64,000 bases of DNA from NCBI RefSeq assembly GCF_022539505.1, contig NC_061510.1, positions 276,044,330-276,108,329 on the forward strand, in the 5' to 3' direction. Source of the stretch: Lolium rigidum. Lineage: Eukaryota > Streptophyta > Magnoliopsida > Poales > Poaceae. The position numbers and the translations under genes were made by a program. Under the pieces are notes generated by a model. The model was not told the origin of the DNA and did no database searches. It saw only the letters and a list, made by a program, of their open reading frames with translations. Below, piece by piece: positions 21,186 through 32,170 of this stretch; positions within the stretch are counted from its first letter, which is position 1; every line of letters starts with the position of its first letter.

Positions 21186-22599
21186 ATGGAGAAGAAGAAT
21201 GCGCCGGCGGCCATCGCCCCCGAGCCCGTCGCCTCCGAGCCCATCGCCGCCGAGCCCGTCGCCGCCGAGCCCGTCGCCGCCGAGCCCGTCGCCTCCGAGG
21301 GCGGCGCATCCGAGGGCGGCGCATCCAAGCGCGGCGCCTCCGTGAACTGGGCCGGTCTCACGGCTGACGGACCACTTCACAAGATCGGCGAATGCTTATT
21401 GGCGAAAGAGGAGTACGTGGACAGCTACTCTGCTATGAGGCAAGTCCGTAGAAATTGGCGCTCAGGTTTACCTGATCCCGACGTGCACCTGCACGAATGG
21501 ATCATGCTACACCACGCCCTTCCACGCGCCGCTGAGTTCACCTTCCTCCATCTCGGCACATCCCGCTACGTCACCATAGATCTATCTGCAGTTCGTGCAA
21601 GGTTCAAATTCCTCGGCTTTTCTTGTGGCGTCACCATAGATCTTATTTTCAATCTTAGTGCTGAATGTTATCTTTTCAATATATTTTAGATTCTACTTCA
21701 TCGGCTTTTCCCGTGGCGTCATCGTGCTTGCCCAGAAGAACCCGCCGCACAAGATACGGCTGCTGAACCCACTCACAAAGAAATCGAACACTATGTTTGA
21801 GGCGCAGATGCCATCCGTTTTTCCGAAATCGATCGCTGTTATCAAATCCCCGACTATGGTCTTCGTTGCCGCACATTACCCGCCGGAAATTGGTTGGGTC
21901 GATGAGAGCACTCCAACTAAGGATATAAATGAAGATGGGGATTGGGGAGAAGGAAGATTTTCGATCAAGAACCATTGTTTGCGTTGCATTACCCCGTTCA
22001 ATGGTGAACCGTATGCGATAGGCTGCGGACAATTTTGAGATCGGAAGAATAGTGTGCACCAATGTACAGTTGCAGCAGCGCGCGAGCAACCTGTCAAGAT
22101 GGAGACACTAATTTCATTTCCAGAACTTGGACGTCGAAGTTCTACCTTGTGAAGTCGGATGGTGATCTCGCTGCTTGTGTTGTTGGTCGGCGCGGCTTTG
22201 GCGGGCAAACCATTGGTGTACCGTGTGGACACTCGGAGCCGCTCTCTCCATCCGGTCGGTAACATTGGCGTAATGCCTTCTTCGTGAATTATATCCGGTG
22301 TATCTCCGTCGACACCAGAGTGTACCCGACACTTCAACCTGGCAGCATCTACTACACGGATTTGGGTTATATCAGAGAGTACTCTCATGATACAAATGCC
22401 TGGGATGAGTGGCCACTACGTGTGGATAGAATAGGACTCTACGGTTTGAGAAATGAACACATGCCATACCGTTTGGAGGATGTATTGGCCTCACACTGGC
22501 GGACGGAAGGAGTTCAATGAATATTTCCTTGGGGAAATGCACGAATGGAGCGACGAAGAAAATATGGGGAGGAATGAAGAACAAATTCATTCATCCTAA
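21186..22599 (+). pseudogene. DUF295/KIB-type F-box-like gene, frame-broken, carried by the Mutator-like element
   Basis: The first frame starts MEKKNAPAAIAPEPVASEP, has an (A/S)EPVA repeat and then an F-box-like segment WAGLTADGPLHKIGECLLAKEEYVDSYSAMRQVRRNWRSG. Next come LHLGTSRYVTIDLS, GFSRGVIVLAQKNPPHKIRLLNPLT, a FYLVKSDGD strand motif and a C-terminal VYPTLQPGSIYY segment. The frame from 22501 stays open to TAA at 22597-22599. This order is that of grass DUF295 proteins, which are often F-box adaptors of SCF ubiquitin ligases. At least three frame changes occur (near 21640-21700, 22030 and 22490). About 80 extra bases near 21630-21700 repeat nearby sequence (CGTCACCATAGATCT). It is either decayed or hit by sequencing errors. 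Confidence 0.6.
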
Positions 22600-23154
22600 T
22601 CTTCTTGTTGTCCATACATTGCGTGCGTGATCTTGTATATTTTTGCAGCTTAGTTTGTCGTGAACATTAACAATGTTATTGGCTGCTTTTGGCTGCTGTA
22701 TGCAGTTTACCTATGTATTATACTTAGTTTTCCGATTATGTTGTCTGTGAATTTATCATATAATAGCTTCTAGATTTGCTACTAGATTTGCTGCCATATT
22801 GGGCAAAAAACGAGGGCCAAAAGGCATAAATAACCCCGAGAGATTTGCTACTAGATTTGCTGCCATATTGAAGAAAGACAGAAATAGAAGCTTCTCTAGA
22901 TTTGATACTAATTTGGTGAAAAAGACAGAGAGAGAAAGAGGGGAAAAGGTGCTCTTAAAAATGCCAATTTGGGCCGAGAGAGACAAAACCCAGCTCCTGC
23001 TCACGTGCAACCAAACGCTTCTCGTCCTGTCCCACGCGGTCCCTTTCTACCAGCCCCACGCGACGCGGCCCCACACGACGCGGCCCCACAGACGACACGG
23101 CGCAACACGTCAGCACAGAACGTCCAAATAAATGGATTCCTTCCGTCTGAGCTC

Positions 23155-23261
23155 CTTCTGCGGGTCTTCAGACAAAGGCTAGGGTAAAACTGAGGAAAAA
23201 CTAAGGGGCTGGGGAAAACTGAGCACAACCAAGGAACCGAGGGCACGAAAATAGAAATCCC
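23155..23261 (-). repeat. Right terminal inverted repeat of the Mutator-like element
   Basis: This is the inverse of the left end. The conserved block extends inward to about 22970, where it also matches 61756-62059 over roughly 300 bases. Confidence 0.8.
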
Positions 23262-23328
23262 TTTCCAAAAACAGCAAAAACAATGTTCGGAAAGTAAATC
23301 GCGAACCTTTTATTACCTGTACTGTTAC

Positions 23329-23509
23329 CTATTCAAAGTCGAGTTCTGGCGGACTGTCAATTTGACCCTTGATGAAAGCCTCCGGTGTTTCCACTCGAAT
23401 AACATCAACATCAACATTATAAGAATCACCTGAGATATAATGCTTGAGTCTTTGTCCATTCACCACCTGCGTGGCATTGCCTTGGAGAGAACTAATTTTA
23501 ATTGCTCCT
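23329..23509 (-). CDS. C-terminal tail of a Gypsy polyprotein (E1 pol), truncated
   Basis: The minus strand encodes about 60 residues with GAIKISSLQGNATQVVNGQR, then LKHYISGD and a stop near 23331. The VNGQRLKHY motif after a polyprotein core is typical of the very end of Gypsy pol, past integrase. It is cut at 23509 by the LTR of the next element. It is continuous on its other side with E1 once the Mutator-like, Tat and hAT insertions are removed, so it belongs to E1. The rest of pol is not in the window. Confidence 0.65.
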
Positions 23510-24711
23510 TGATACGTCTCCAACGTATCCATAATTTCTGTCGTTCCATGCTTGTTTTATGACAATACTTACATGTTTTGCTTGCACTTTATAATGTTTT
23601 TATGCGTTTTCCGGAACTAACCTATTAATAAGATGCCACGATGCCAGTTCCTGTTTTCTGCTGTTTTTGGTTCCGAAAGGCTGTTCGGGCAATATTCTCG
23701 AATTGGACGAAATCAACGCCAAACCTCCTATTTTTCCCGGAAGGCTCCGCACCACCGAAGAAGAGTCGGAGAGGGCCGGAGGGCCACCACACCATAAGGC
23801 GGCGCGGCCTAGCCTCGGGCCCGCGCCGGCCTATGGTGGGGAGCCCCTATGTGCCCCCGCGCCGCCTCTTCGCCTATAAAATCCCTTTCGACCTAAAAAC
23901 ACCGTACCACTTGACGAAACCCGTGAAAGACTCCGGGCGCCGCCACCGTCGCGAAACTCCAACTCGGGGACAGAACTCTCGTTCCGGCACCTGCCGGGAT
24001 GGGGAAGTGCCCCGGAAGCCATCTCCATCAACGCCATCGCCTCCATCATGCTCCGTGAGTAGTTCCCCCATGGACTACGGGTTCTAGCCGTAGCTAGTTG
24101 GTATTCTCTCCCCCATGTACTTCAATACAATGATCTCATGAGCTGCCTTACATGATTGAGATTCATCTGATGTAATCGGTGTTGTGTTTGTCGGGATTCG
24201 ATGGATTGTTACATTATGATTGTCTATCTACAAAGTTTATGAAGTTATTGTTGCTGCAATCTTGTTATGCTTAATGCTTGTCACTAGGGCCCGAGTGCTA
24301 TGATCTTAGATTTAAGCTCTATACTTATTGCTTAGATTGTATCTACAAGTTGTATGCACATGTCACTGTCCGGAACCAAAGGCCCCGAAGTGACAAGAAT
24401 CGGGACAACCGGAGGGGATGGCGGTGATGTGAGGGACACATGTTTTCACCAAGTGTTAATGCTTTGCTCCGGTGCTCTATTAAAAGGAGTACCTTAATAT
24501 CCGAGTAGTTTCCCTTGAGGCCCTGTGCCACACGATTCGGTAGGACAAAAGATGTTGTACAAGTTTCTCATTGCGAGCACGTATGACTATATATGGAAAA
24601 CATGCCTACATGATTAATGATCTTGATATTCTGTCTTAATGCTATTTCAATCCTATCAATTGCCCGACTGTAATTTGTTCACCCAACACTTGTTATTGGA
24701 GAGTTGCCACT
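23510..24711 (+). repeat. Plus-strand LTR (5' part) of another retroelement, cut by a CACTA insertion
   Basis: It begins TGATACGTCTCCAACGTATC, a very common Triticeae-type LTR start, directly inside the E1 pol tail. It has a GC-rich block with GGCGGCGCGG / GGGCCCGCGCCGGCC (23790-23860) and a TATA box. It runs to ATTGGAGAGTTGCCACT, where CACTACAAG begins. No matching second LTR was found. Part of it (CTAGGGCCCGAGT, near 24286) is shared with 57748-58775. Confidence 0.75.
23875..23882 (+). promoter_or_regulatory. TATA box of the LTR starting at 23510
   Basis: TATAAAAT follows the GC-rich U3 block, placed as expected for an LTR promoter. Confidence 0.55.
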
Positions 24712-25029
24712 CACTACAAGAAAAGTTCTGATAGACAACATCTCAAAATCGTCCGCTAAGGGGTATTTTTCGTCGCCCATGGGCCTAACCCGACGATATG
24801 GGTTCTGTTGTGGAAACTGCGTCAGGCAAAGTCCAACGACGTTTTTTCGGTCCGTCGCGCTTGGGCGCCCTTCCGCCACGGAAAATCGGACCGTTGCCCA
24901 AGTGTTTCCGGGAGCCCGTTGACTGCTGACGTCATGCAAACTGACACGTGGCAGACGCCGTTAACTGGCAGTTAACGGCGTTAACCGGCTGAAACCCCGT
25001 GGTAGATGGTAGGCCCACACGAGGCCCGC

Positions 25030-26090
25030 CACGTCTTAAGCGGGCCGGCCCAATAAGTTTGCGGGCCGGGCCGCTGACATAGTTTGACCGGTCAACTATA
25101 TAGCCGGGCTGGTCCATTAGTTACGTGGGCCGGGCCTAACCTCTAAGGTTGATCGGTCAAAACTTTAATGGGCCGGCCCACTAAGCATGTGGGCCGGCCG
25201 AATGCTCTCGATTTACCGGTCAACGAGCAAAAGGGCCGGCCCACAAGACATGTGGGACCCACTTTCCTGGTACCGGGCCGGCCCATTTACAAAGTGGGGT
25301 CCACATTAAAGCTAACCGGGCCGGCCCAAGAAGTTACGAGCCGGCCCAATTAGCATGTGGGTCCCACTTTCCGTTAAAAGGCCAGCCCATTTAGTATGTG
25401 GGGTCCACCATATAGCAAGTGGGCCGGCCCAAAGATAGTGGGCCGGCCAAAAACACAGTGGGTCCCACTTTCTCGTTACGTGGTCGGCCCATTTAGCATG
25501 TGGGGTCCACCATAGAGCGAGTGGGCCGGCCCAACAAGATAGTGGGCCGGGCCAAAAAGTCCGGTGGGTCCCACTTCCCGCTAAAGGGCCGGCCCATTTA
25601 GTATGTGGGGTCCACCATATAGCAAGTGGGCCGGCCCAACAAGATAGTGGGCCGGGCCAAAACGCTGGTGGGTCCCACTTTCCGGTTAAACGGCCGGCCC
25701 ATTTAGTATGTGGGGTCCACCGTATAGCAAGTGGGCCGGCCCAACACGCTTGTGGGCCGGGCCAAAAACACAGGTGGGTCCCACTTTCCTGTAAAAGGGC
25801 CGGCCCATTTAGTATGTGGGGTCCACCCTAGAGCAAGTGGGCCGGCCCAACAGGCTAGTGGGCCGGGCCAAAAACACAGGTGGGTCCCACATTCGTCTTA
25901 AAGGGCCGGCCCGTTTAGTACGTGGGGACCACCACAAAAGCAATTGGGCTGGCCCAACTAGTTGGTGGGCCGGCCCAGTAGTGGGTGGGGTCCACCTTAA
26001 AGCAAGTGGGCCGACCCAATAAAAGTGTGGGGTCCACAGTTAATCAAGTGGGCTGGCCCAATAAGTAAGTGGGCCAGCCCGTTTAGTTGC
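25030..26090 (+). repeat. GGCCGGCCC / GTGGGTCCCAC tandem array, period about 105 bp
   Basis: Units read roughly GGGCCGGCCCATTTAGTATG, TGGGGTCCACC, AGTGGGCCGGCCCAA, TAGTGGGCCGGGCC, then GGTGGGTCCCACTTTCC. The CATTTAGTATG block recurs at about 25388, 25489, 25594, 25700, 25805 and 25911. The unit is full of short palindromes. It is the probable transposase-binding subterminal region of the CACTA element. Confidence 0.85.
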
Positions 26091-26624
26091 TGTTTATATG
26101 CCGGCGTAAAAGGCGCTTTAGTATTTTGCGGGCAGGCACGTATGTGATTTCGCTTAATTGGGCCGTTTAAGGGATGGGAATTCGTGATTTAGATATCGAG
26201 AATATTTACGCAGCATTGATTTACGTCGGATAGCCTCACTTACGACAAGCACCAAAGAAAAAATGCGCGAAAGAACTATAAAAACTAACTAAATATTACA
26301 TCAGCTGCAAGGCTTTGAAAAAATATTACAGAACCGAGAGAAATTGAATGGTAATTAAACCTAGCAATACAATGAAGCGATCCAGCAATCTTTTAAGTTG
26401 TCCATGCAACACCTATATCTGAAACAAAGACATTACAAGTTAAGACAGCAACAATGGAAACGCAAAGACACCGCAATATTGTTTGCCAAAGAATTTGGAA
26501 CTCATCATTTCGTCGTTATAACAAGATCATTGTAATGCGCACAATAAGCAAACAAAGAGTGCATGCCGCATACCAACGACCAATATAACAGAGCATGTTA
26601 GAATGAAACAGACAGACTTACTAC

Positions 26625-27600
26625 CTGTCGAGTCCCATGCAAACCAACATGTTCGGGAGTACAAAATTGGCATGAACAACATAGTAGCGAGGCTATAAAT
26701 TTTGTAACAACGATCGAGCAAGATGAAGTTATGATGGCTACATCTACGAGAGCGAGGAATGTAAACCAAAAATAGAAGTTACGATGGCAAAAGCTAAAGA
26801 GGAGGGAATGTGAACCAACATGTGCCAAGTGCAATTACTTCATTTTGGCCGTGAACTAAATAATACTCCCGAACTTATAGTGAAGGGGATGTAAATCAAG
26901 ATGTTTCGGGATATAAACTTGTAATGAGCAACACATAGAGGATAGTTAATGCTGGAGCTTAGGATGGACCGGATACGGAATATAGTGGGATCACCTGTGA
27001 ACTTGTATAAGAGGGAATGCAAACCAATATGTTCAGCTTTCCATATGTGAGCGTCATGCCAAGTCGGAGAAACAAGTCAATAATGCAGCTTTTGAAGAAC
27101 AAGATGGCACGCAAAATTATTATCTAGTAGTATGACAAGTTTATTTGTACTACGAGGCTAGATAGCGAGTGATAGCATGCCAAACTAAGTCCTTACTTTG
27201 TTAGCTTACAATGAACTAGATACAAAACAATGGCATCACCTGTAGTACGGGGAATGCAAGCCAACATGTTCATGGAGTAAAAAATTGGCACAAACAACAT
27301 AGTAGCAGGCCATAATTTTTGTAACAACGACCGAGCAAGATAAAGTTATGATGGCTAGATCTACGGAAGCGGGGAATGTAAACCAAATATAGAAGTTACG
27401 ATGCCAAAAGCTATAGACCAGGGAATGCGAACCAACATGTGCAATTACTTAAAATTGGCCATGAACTAAATAATAGCAGGTTGTTACTATAATACCTATA
27501 ATTGTTGTAACAACGACTGCGCAAGATAGAAGTTATGATGGCTACATCTACGAGAGCGAGGAATGCAAACCAAAATGTTCAATCGCTTAAAGTTAGCAAT
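26625..27600 (+). repeat. Dispersed direct repeats of about 190 bp
   Basis: The block AACCAACATGTTC ... AACAACATAGTAGC ... GAAGTTATGATGGCTACATC ... GGGAATG is found at about 26638-26825 and 27245-27450, with a third partial copy at about 27503-27580. The whole stretch is non-coding. Confidence 0.7.
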
Positions 27601-27699
27601 GAAGTAGAAAATAGCAACGTGTTACGGTCATAGCTAGGAATGAACTAAAAGAGCTTCGGACAAACAAGCATCCGAACCCGAACATGGCGCTAAAACAAG

Positions 27700-28483
27700 G
27701 GACTTACATTAGGAGAAGCACTCGTGGGAGTCACGGCAGATCTTCACGTGGTTGATAGATCCGGTGATGAAGTACGCTACATGTGCTACTTGGGATTGGA
27801 GAGACGGCCATTACACTTCATGGTTACTCATCTCATCTGCAAAAAAGTAACGGCGCGTCGTTAGCACAAACAAGTTCCCCCAAGATTAAACAAGAACTTG
27901 CAGGCAAGCAATAGAAAAGCGACGAGTAGAAGAGTTTAGATCATGCACGGCGCCGGTGAAGCAGATCCGGTTCATGCACGGCGGTGTCGGTGAGCAAGAT
28001 ACGATGCGGTGGACGACTGATCCGGCGAAGCGGCTCCTGTGGGGTGGACGATACCGCAGCTGAAGCGACTGCGGTAGACTGCTGGATGAGCATATAGTTT
28101 CGAGGTACGGCGAGGATGATCCGGTCCGGTTGATGACGGCGTCGATGAAGCGGCTCCGGCAGGCAGCCGGATGACGAGGATCGCGAGGGCTCGGGTAGGC
28201 CAGGGAAGTCCGGCGGGGATGTTCCGGTGCGGTGGTCGTGGAGGTGGGAGAGAGGGACTTGGGAAGTTCCGGTGGGTGGTCTGAGGGAAATGAATTTTTT
28301 TGGGAGGGTTTCCGGGCTAGGGAGGTGGTGATTCAAAAAATGACGGGCAGACCCCCCCACCAACCGACTTTGCTGCCATCTCCACGGGGGTAGAATGGGA
28401 ATTTGGAAGCGTGTGAAATTTTTGTATTTTGTGGGCGGGAAGTTTTGCCGCTATGAGATTTTGAATTTGGCCACCGTCCAAGT
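27700..28483 (-). other. GC-rich stretch without a recognisable gene
   Basis: A 140-residue minus frame (28363-27941) is Pro/Ser/Arg-rich low complexity and matches no family I recognise. It may be a leader or first exon of the CACTA element's gene. I see no conserved motif. Confidence 0.3.
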
Positions 28484-28912
28484 ATAATGATAAAAAATTG
28501 TGAGACCGTACTAGTACCTCTGTTCAAGGCCGAGTGCAAAATCAAATCATCATCACGTTGAAAATTTGTTACCAACTTACCATGATCATGATATACCTCT
28601 GAAAATGGGCGCATCCACTAAAACTTGCAAAGTATAATGATACAAATTTGTGAGACCGTACTAGTACTTATGTTCAAGGTCGAGTGCAACATCAAATCAT
28701 CATTACATTGAAAATTGTGTTACCATGATCATGATATTTCTCTGAATTTGGCGCATCCGCTAAATCTCGCAAAGGATAATGATAAAAAAAAATGTGAGAT
28801 TGTACTAGTTCTTATGTTCAAGGCCGAGTACAAGATCAAATCATCATCACGTTGAAATTTGTTACAATGATCATGACATATCTCTAAAATTGGTGCATCC
28901 GCTAAATCTTGC
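28484..28912 (+). repeat. Three tandem copies of an about 143-bp unit
   Basis: Units start near 28484, 28631 and 28772. Each contains TAATGATA, GTGAGACCGTACTAG, TTCAAGGCCGAGT, ATCAAATCATCAT and GCGCATCC(G/A)CTAAA. It is non-coding. Confidence 0.8.
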
Positions 28913-29593
28913 ACGTGGCGCATCTCGGTGCGGAGCAACAGGTCGGTGCTATCAAGGTTGAGGCGTCGGTAGCGTCATCGGGCTCTCCTCTCTTGATAGA
29001 TCTTCTACATGGCGCGGCGCACCACCCGCCGATAAGCGGTCACATGTGAGACCGAGGTGGAGACGTCCCCGGCATCCTCGAGGCGCGGCCGCCCTTCTAC
29101 GAGCCAGCGTCGACTCAAGGTATGAATCCATGTGGTGCCTTAGATTTATTTTTCTTCTCTTATGATTATTTTGAGCCGAACATGCGTGCTCTTTCTCTGA
29201 ATATATTGCTTGAAAAGCTTACCAAGTTACTTAAATTCACTTCGTTCTTAATCTTGCGAGCTAATATTGTTATTTTTAATGAACGGTGGTGCGCGCAAGC
29301 AGAATTATTTGTGGGTGTGTTGAGCTGTTAGGCATAAGTCGAAATCCTCATCTAAACGAGGCCTCAGCTTAACACATAAAAAAGGTGTTCAATCTCGCCC
29401 ACAATACCCTCTTCTTTCCTCTCCCTTTATTGGAACTTGTTTTGCAGACAAGAAAGTGGCACGTGTAATGTGAGTAAAACCCTCTTAGCCAAAATCATCT
29501 ACGAGCAAGATTTTCTATATTGTAGATGCCCCAATTGACTCTCATCCCCAAAGTAGTTTTTTTATGTCAGTATAGACTTCTTTACTAGATGTA
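28913..29593. other. Unassigned sequence before the Helitron
   Basis: A GC-rich start (28915-29110) is followed by AT-rich sequence. A 69-residue plus frame at 29122 has no recognisable family. No other signal is seen. Confidence 0.3.
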
Positions 29594-30784
29594 CTAGTTG
29601 AATGCCCGTGCGTTGCTACGGTCCCTCATATTTCTTTCACCGCATATTTTCACATAATGCACATGGATAATCATGTGTGTAAAAATGTATTCACATATTA
29701 TTCTAAAAACATTAATATTCAACTTCACTTGAAGTATGAGTGGTAGAAGCTTTAATTAGTTTGTGCATGCATATGTCTTTGTAACTATTTATTAATTCAA
29801 AATCTAGGAGGATATACACGCTTCATTATGCCAGTGATGTTGGTATTAATCGGCGTAGATTTTAAGATGTCTGGCTAGATTGTGACGCTGCAACTTTGAA
29901 CCGCGCAACCTTGTTTCTCAAGCATGCATAAATTTGGCATCGTAATTTAAAATTGAAAAATTATACATGCCTTAAACTGATGGTACGTGTACATTTTGCG
30001 CATGATAAAATAATGAAAAGAAAATTTATAATAGTTTCAACTTAATGTCTCAATCAAGTGTAAGTGTGGTGACTTTGTATGAATGCATGTTCTAACGCAT
30101 ACTAGTCAGGCTGAAAGTGAAGAAACAGAATTATGAAAACAAATGAGCATGCCAATCATGCAACTTACATTTCATTTTTCAGCACCTTTTTCTAATTTTG
30201 TAATCCCTTACTTCTTCATACAACGATCACCATCTAGTACGATTATTCATATTCCCGTGAAATTAGAACATACCAATGTGCCAATATTTTAGTGGATTGT
30301 ATCAGCACTCCACACCAAATTAGATAATTGATTAAAAGGATGCAGGGGCTTCATGTTTACAATTTGAGTTCAACATCATCTATCATAGTGGTTTCATGTT
30401 CCTTTACAATTCTGCAGGCACACCTAGTGAAGCAACACCAAGCTTAGAAAAAGCAACAAATGTGAGCCCTTATTTGTCAAGAAAATGAATTTCATTTGCA
30501 ATAACCGCAAGTAAGATGAACACTATGCATCTAGAACACTAACAATACATAATAATGAAGTACATAAGGAGTATCTGAATAAATCAAAAAAGCACTTTTG
30601 TACTTATATAAATTTTGCAAAGTTCTTAGAAACGGATCCACATCCTAAATGTTCAAATGCACATGGTGGCCTATCTGGAAGTAATTTTCCATGGAAATAT
30701 TTCAATATAGACTTTTATCGGAATTTAAAATATAGCATTGGAGGCAGCATGAAGGATTCAACATGAAAGTAATTAAAACAGTTG

Positions 30785-31045
30785 CCTTACCGGTGGCTCG
30801 TACTCTAATTCTGGACTGCCATGTGCTGGATCATGTAAAGTGAGACGTTCAGGGAAATCAGGATGATGGTGGTCAAGGAGCATGAACAATCCACCAACAG
30901 GAAATAGAGAACATGCAACACAAAATAAAGATCTAATAACCTCCTTAAAATACAGATTAATAACATACCTTCTACAACAGTCGCAACAGCAGCGACCCAA
31001 CCCACCCTTCTGACCAGCAGCAGAAGCAACGCCCCAAGCCACCTA
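30785..31045 (-). pseudogene. Internal-exon-like fragments in the Helitron
   Basis: Two coding-like pieces are visible on the minus strand. One ends at a donor (GTAGAAG|GTATGTT, near 30968). A second encodes LLDHHHPDFPERLTLHDPAH and ends at CCACCG|GTAAGGC (near 30788). Consensus donors after open coding stretches suggest captured exons of the same gene as 31880-32170. The product is not recognised. Confidence 0.4.
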
Positions 31046-31879
31046 GACCTTCCCCACAAATTACATCAGTTTGAAGAGGGAAAAAAAGGATAAGTGACCT
31101 TAGAATTTTTTGGATGCAAAGCTTGCTTCAGAGATATACAACATTGCTTTTTTTAGGGGAAGATACACAACATTGCTGAACTATGCATCTCCTGAAACCT
31201 ACACCATGGCACTCCTCGGTTTCTCATCCCATTCAGATTCAGTGCGTTGATGTCAGAAATCAATTCATGTGCTATTTGAGGCATAAACTGGGTTACATAC
31301 TACAACAAAAAAATTCAATCGAATCAGCGATATCCATCTTGAACAAATTAATTAAGAACATATCAATAGATTACATAATAGCATGAGTTAGCTCGAGCCA
31401 CACCTTACTACTAACTGCAAGAAATCCTTGTGGTGTGTAAACTCAATGTTTTTCAGTGCTGGGTGCCTATCGATAAGCTTCAAGAGGATATGTTTGAGGA
31501 TTGTTATTGTGGGCACCATCCTATGCTAAACCATGGCATATTTTTTTCTGTGGTATTGAAAGAAATAAACTTCATACCACACTAACCTCTGCTCAGCAAG
31601 AAATGTGTTAGAAGTGACAACTAAAACGCATAGTGATTCAAGTTTAGACGTGAATTGTAGTGCACAAATTCAGCTTTGCTCAAACTACTGGCCACGTATA
31701 CTTCTAATCATACAAGAGATCACTGTGAGAAGAAATTCATTTTCAAATATTGAGAATAACCTGAAACTATGAGTGCTCAACATCAACAGTTCTAATGGTA
31801 ATCCCCTGCTAGCAGCCGACCGAGCTACTCGATCCAAGCATGTGACAAGCTTTCCCAATTAATTGGGTGAACTAATCAA

Positions 31880-32170
31880 TTTCAAATGGGGATTGCTTAT
31901 GGAGAAGCTGGGTGACCTTCACGGCACCTTGTTGGGTTTGGACAGGAGGCCGATGTGAGATTGCGTAGGACGCGGGCTGCCAGAGCTCGGGAGGAAGCCG
32001 GCAAGATCTGGGCAGCCATAGCAATGGGGATAACGGCGCCGCCAGGATCTCGGGGAGGTGAAGATGAGGGCGCGTCGGCGCTGCTGGGGCGGGTGACACG
32101 GGGTCTGGTGGGGAGCATTTGGACTTCCACGAGGTTTGGTTGAAAGTGGGCGTCCAGGAATGAGGTCAAA
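31880..32170 (-). pseudogene. First-exon-like gene fragment in the Helitron
   Basis: A GC-rich minus-strand island contains an ATG giving MAAQILPASSRALAARVLRN, an Arg/Ala/Ser-rich, acid-free start that looks like a mitochondrial targeting presequence. It is followed by a short Ser/Pro stretch and a stop. Sequence around AACAAGGTGCCG or GAAGGTCACC could hold a splice donor. The parent gene is not recognised. Such captured 5' exons are common Helitron cargo. Confidence 0.4.

Larger units (their letters stand above)
17970..23261. mobile_element. Mutator-like element carrying two host-type genes (Pack-MULE candidate)
   Basis: The exact 9-bp duplication TTTCCAAAA flanks the element at 17961-17969 and 23262-23270. 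The ends are long inverted repeats starting GGGATTTCTA(G/T)TTTCGTGCCC, readable for about 100 bases, with shared blocks such as CTCAGTTTTCCCCAGC and TTAGTTTTTCCTCAGTTTT. No MURA transposase is visible. Inside are a spliced B3-domain gene (minus) and a DUF295-type gene (plus), arranged divergently around tandem repeats. The 9-bp duplication, long inverted ends and captured gene-like cargo together define a Pack-MULE. A second terminus of the family is at 61756-62059. Confidence 0.87.
24712..29593 (+). mobile_element. CACTA-type transposon, left end and probable interior
   Basis: CACTACAAGAAAAGTTCTG is the standard CACTA terminus (core CACTACAAGAAA). It is followed within 350 bases by dense subterminal repeats, as in Caspar-like elements. 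The three bases before it (ACT, 24709-24711) would be the target duplication. The right terminus (TTCTTGTAGTG) was not found before 32938, so the element is truncated, interrupted by the Helitron or broken at the gap. No transposase motif is clear. The 26100-29593 part is assigned only by position. Confidence 0.65.

Noticed and set aside
25168..26022. Short frames within the GGCCGGCCC array
   Set aside because: Translations of a tandem DNA repeat without any conserved protein feature.
25030..26090. CRISPR-like regularly spaced palindromes
   Set aside because: Eukaryotic context, spacers themselves repeat, and the array sits just inside a CACTA terminus; it is a subterminal repeat array.
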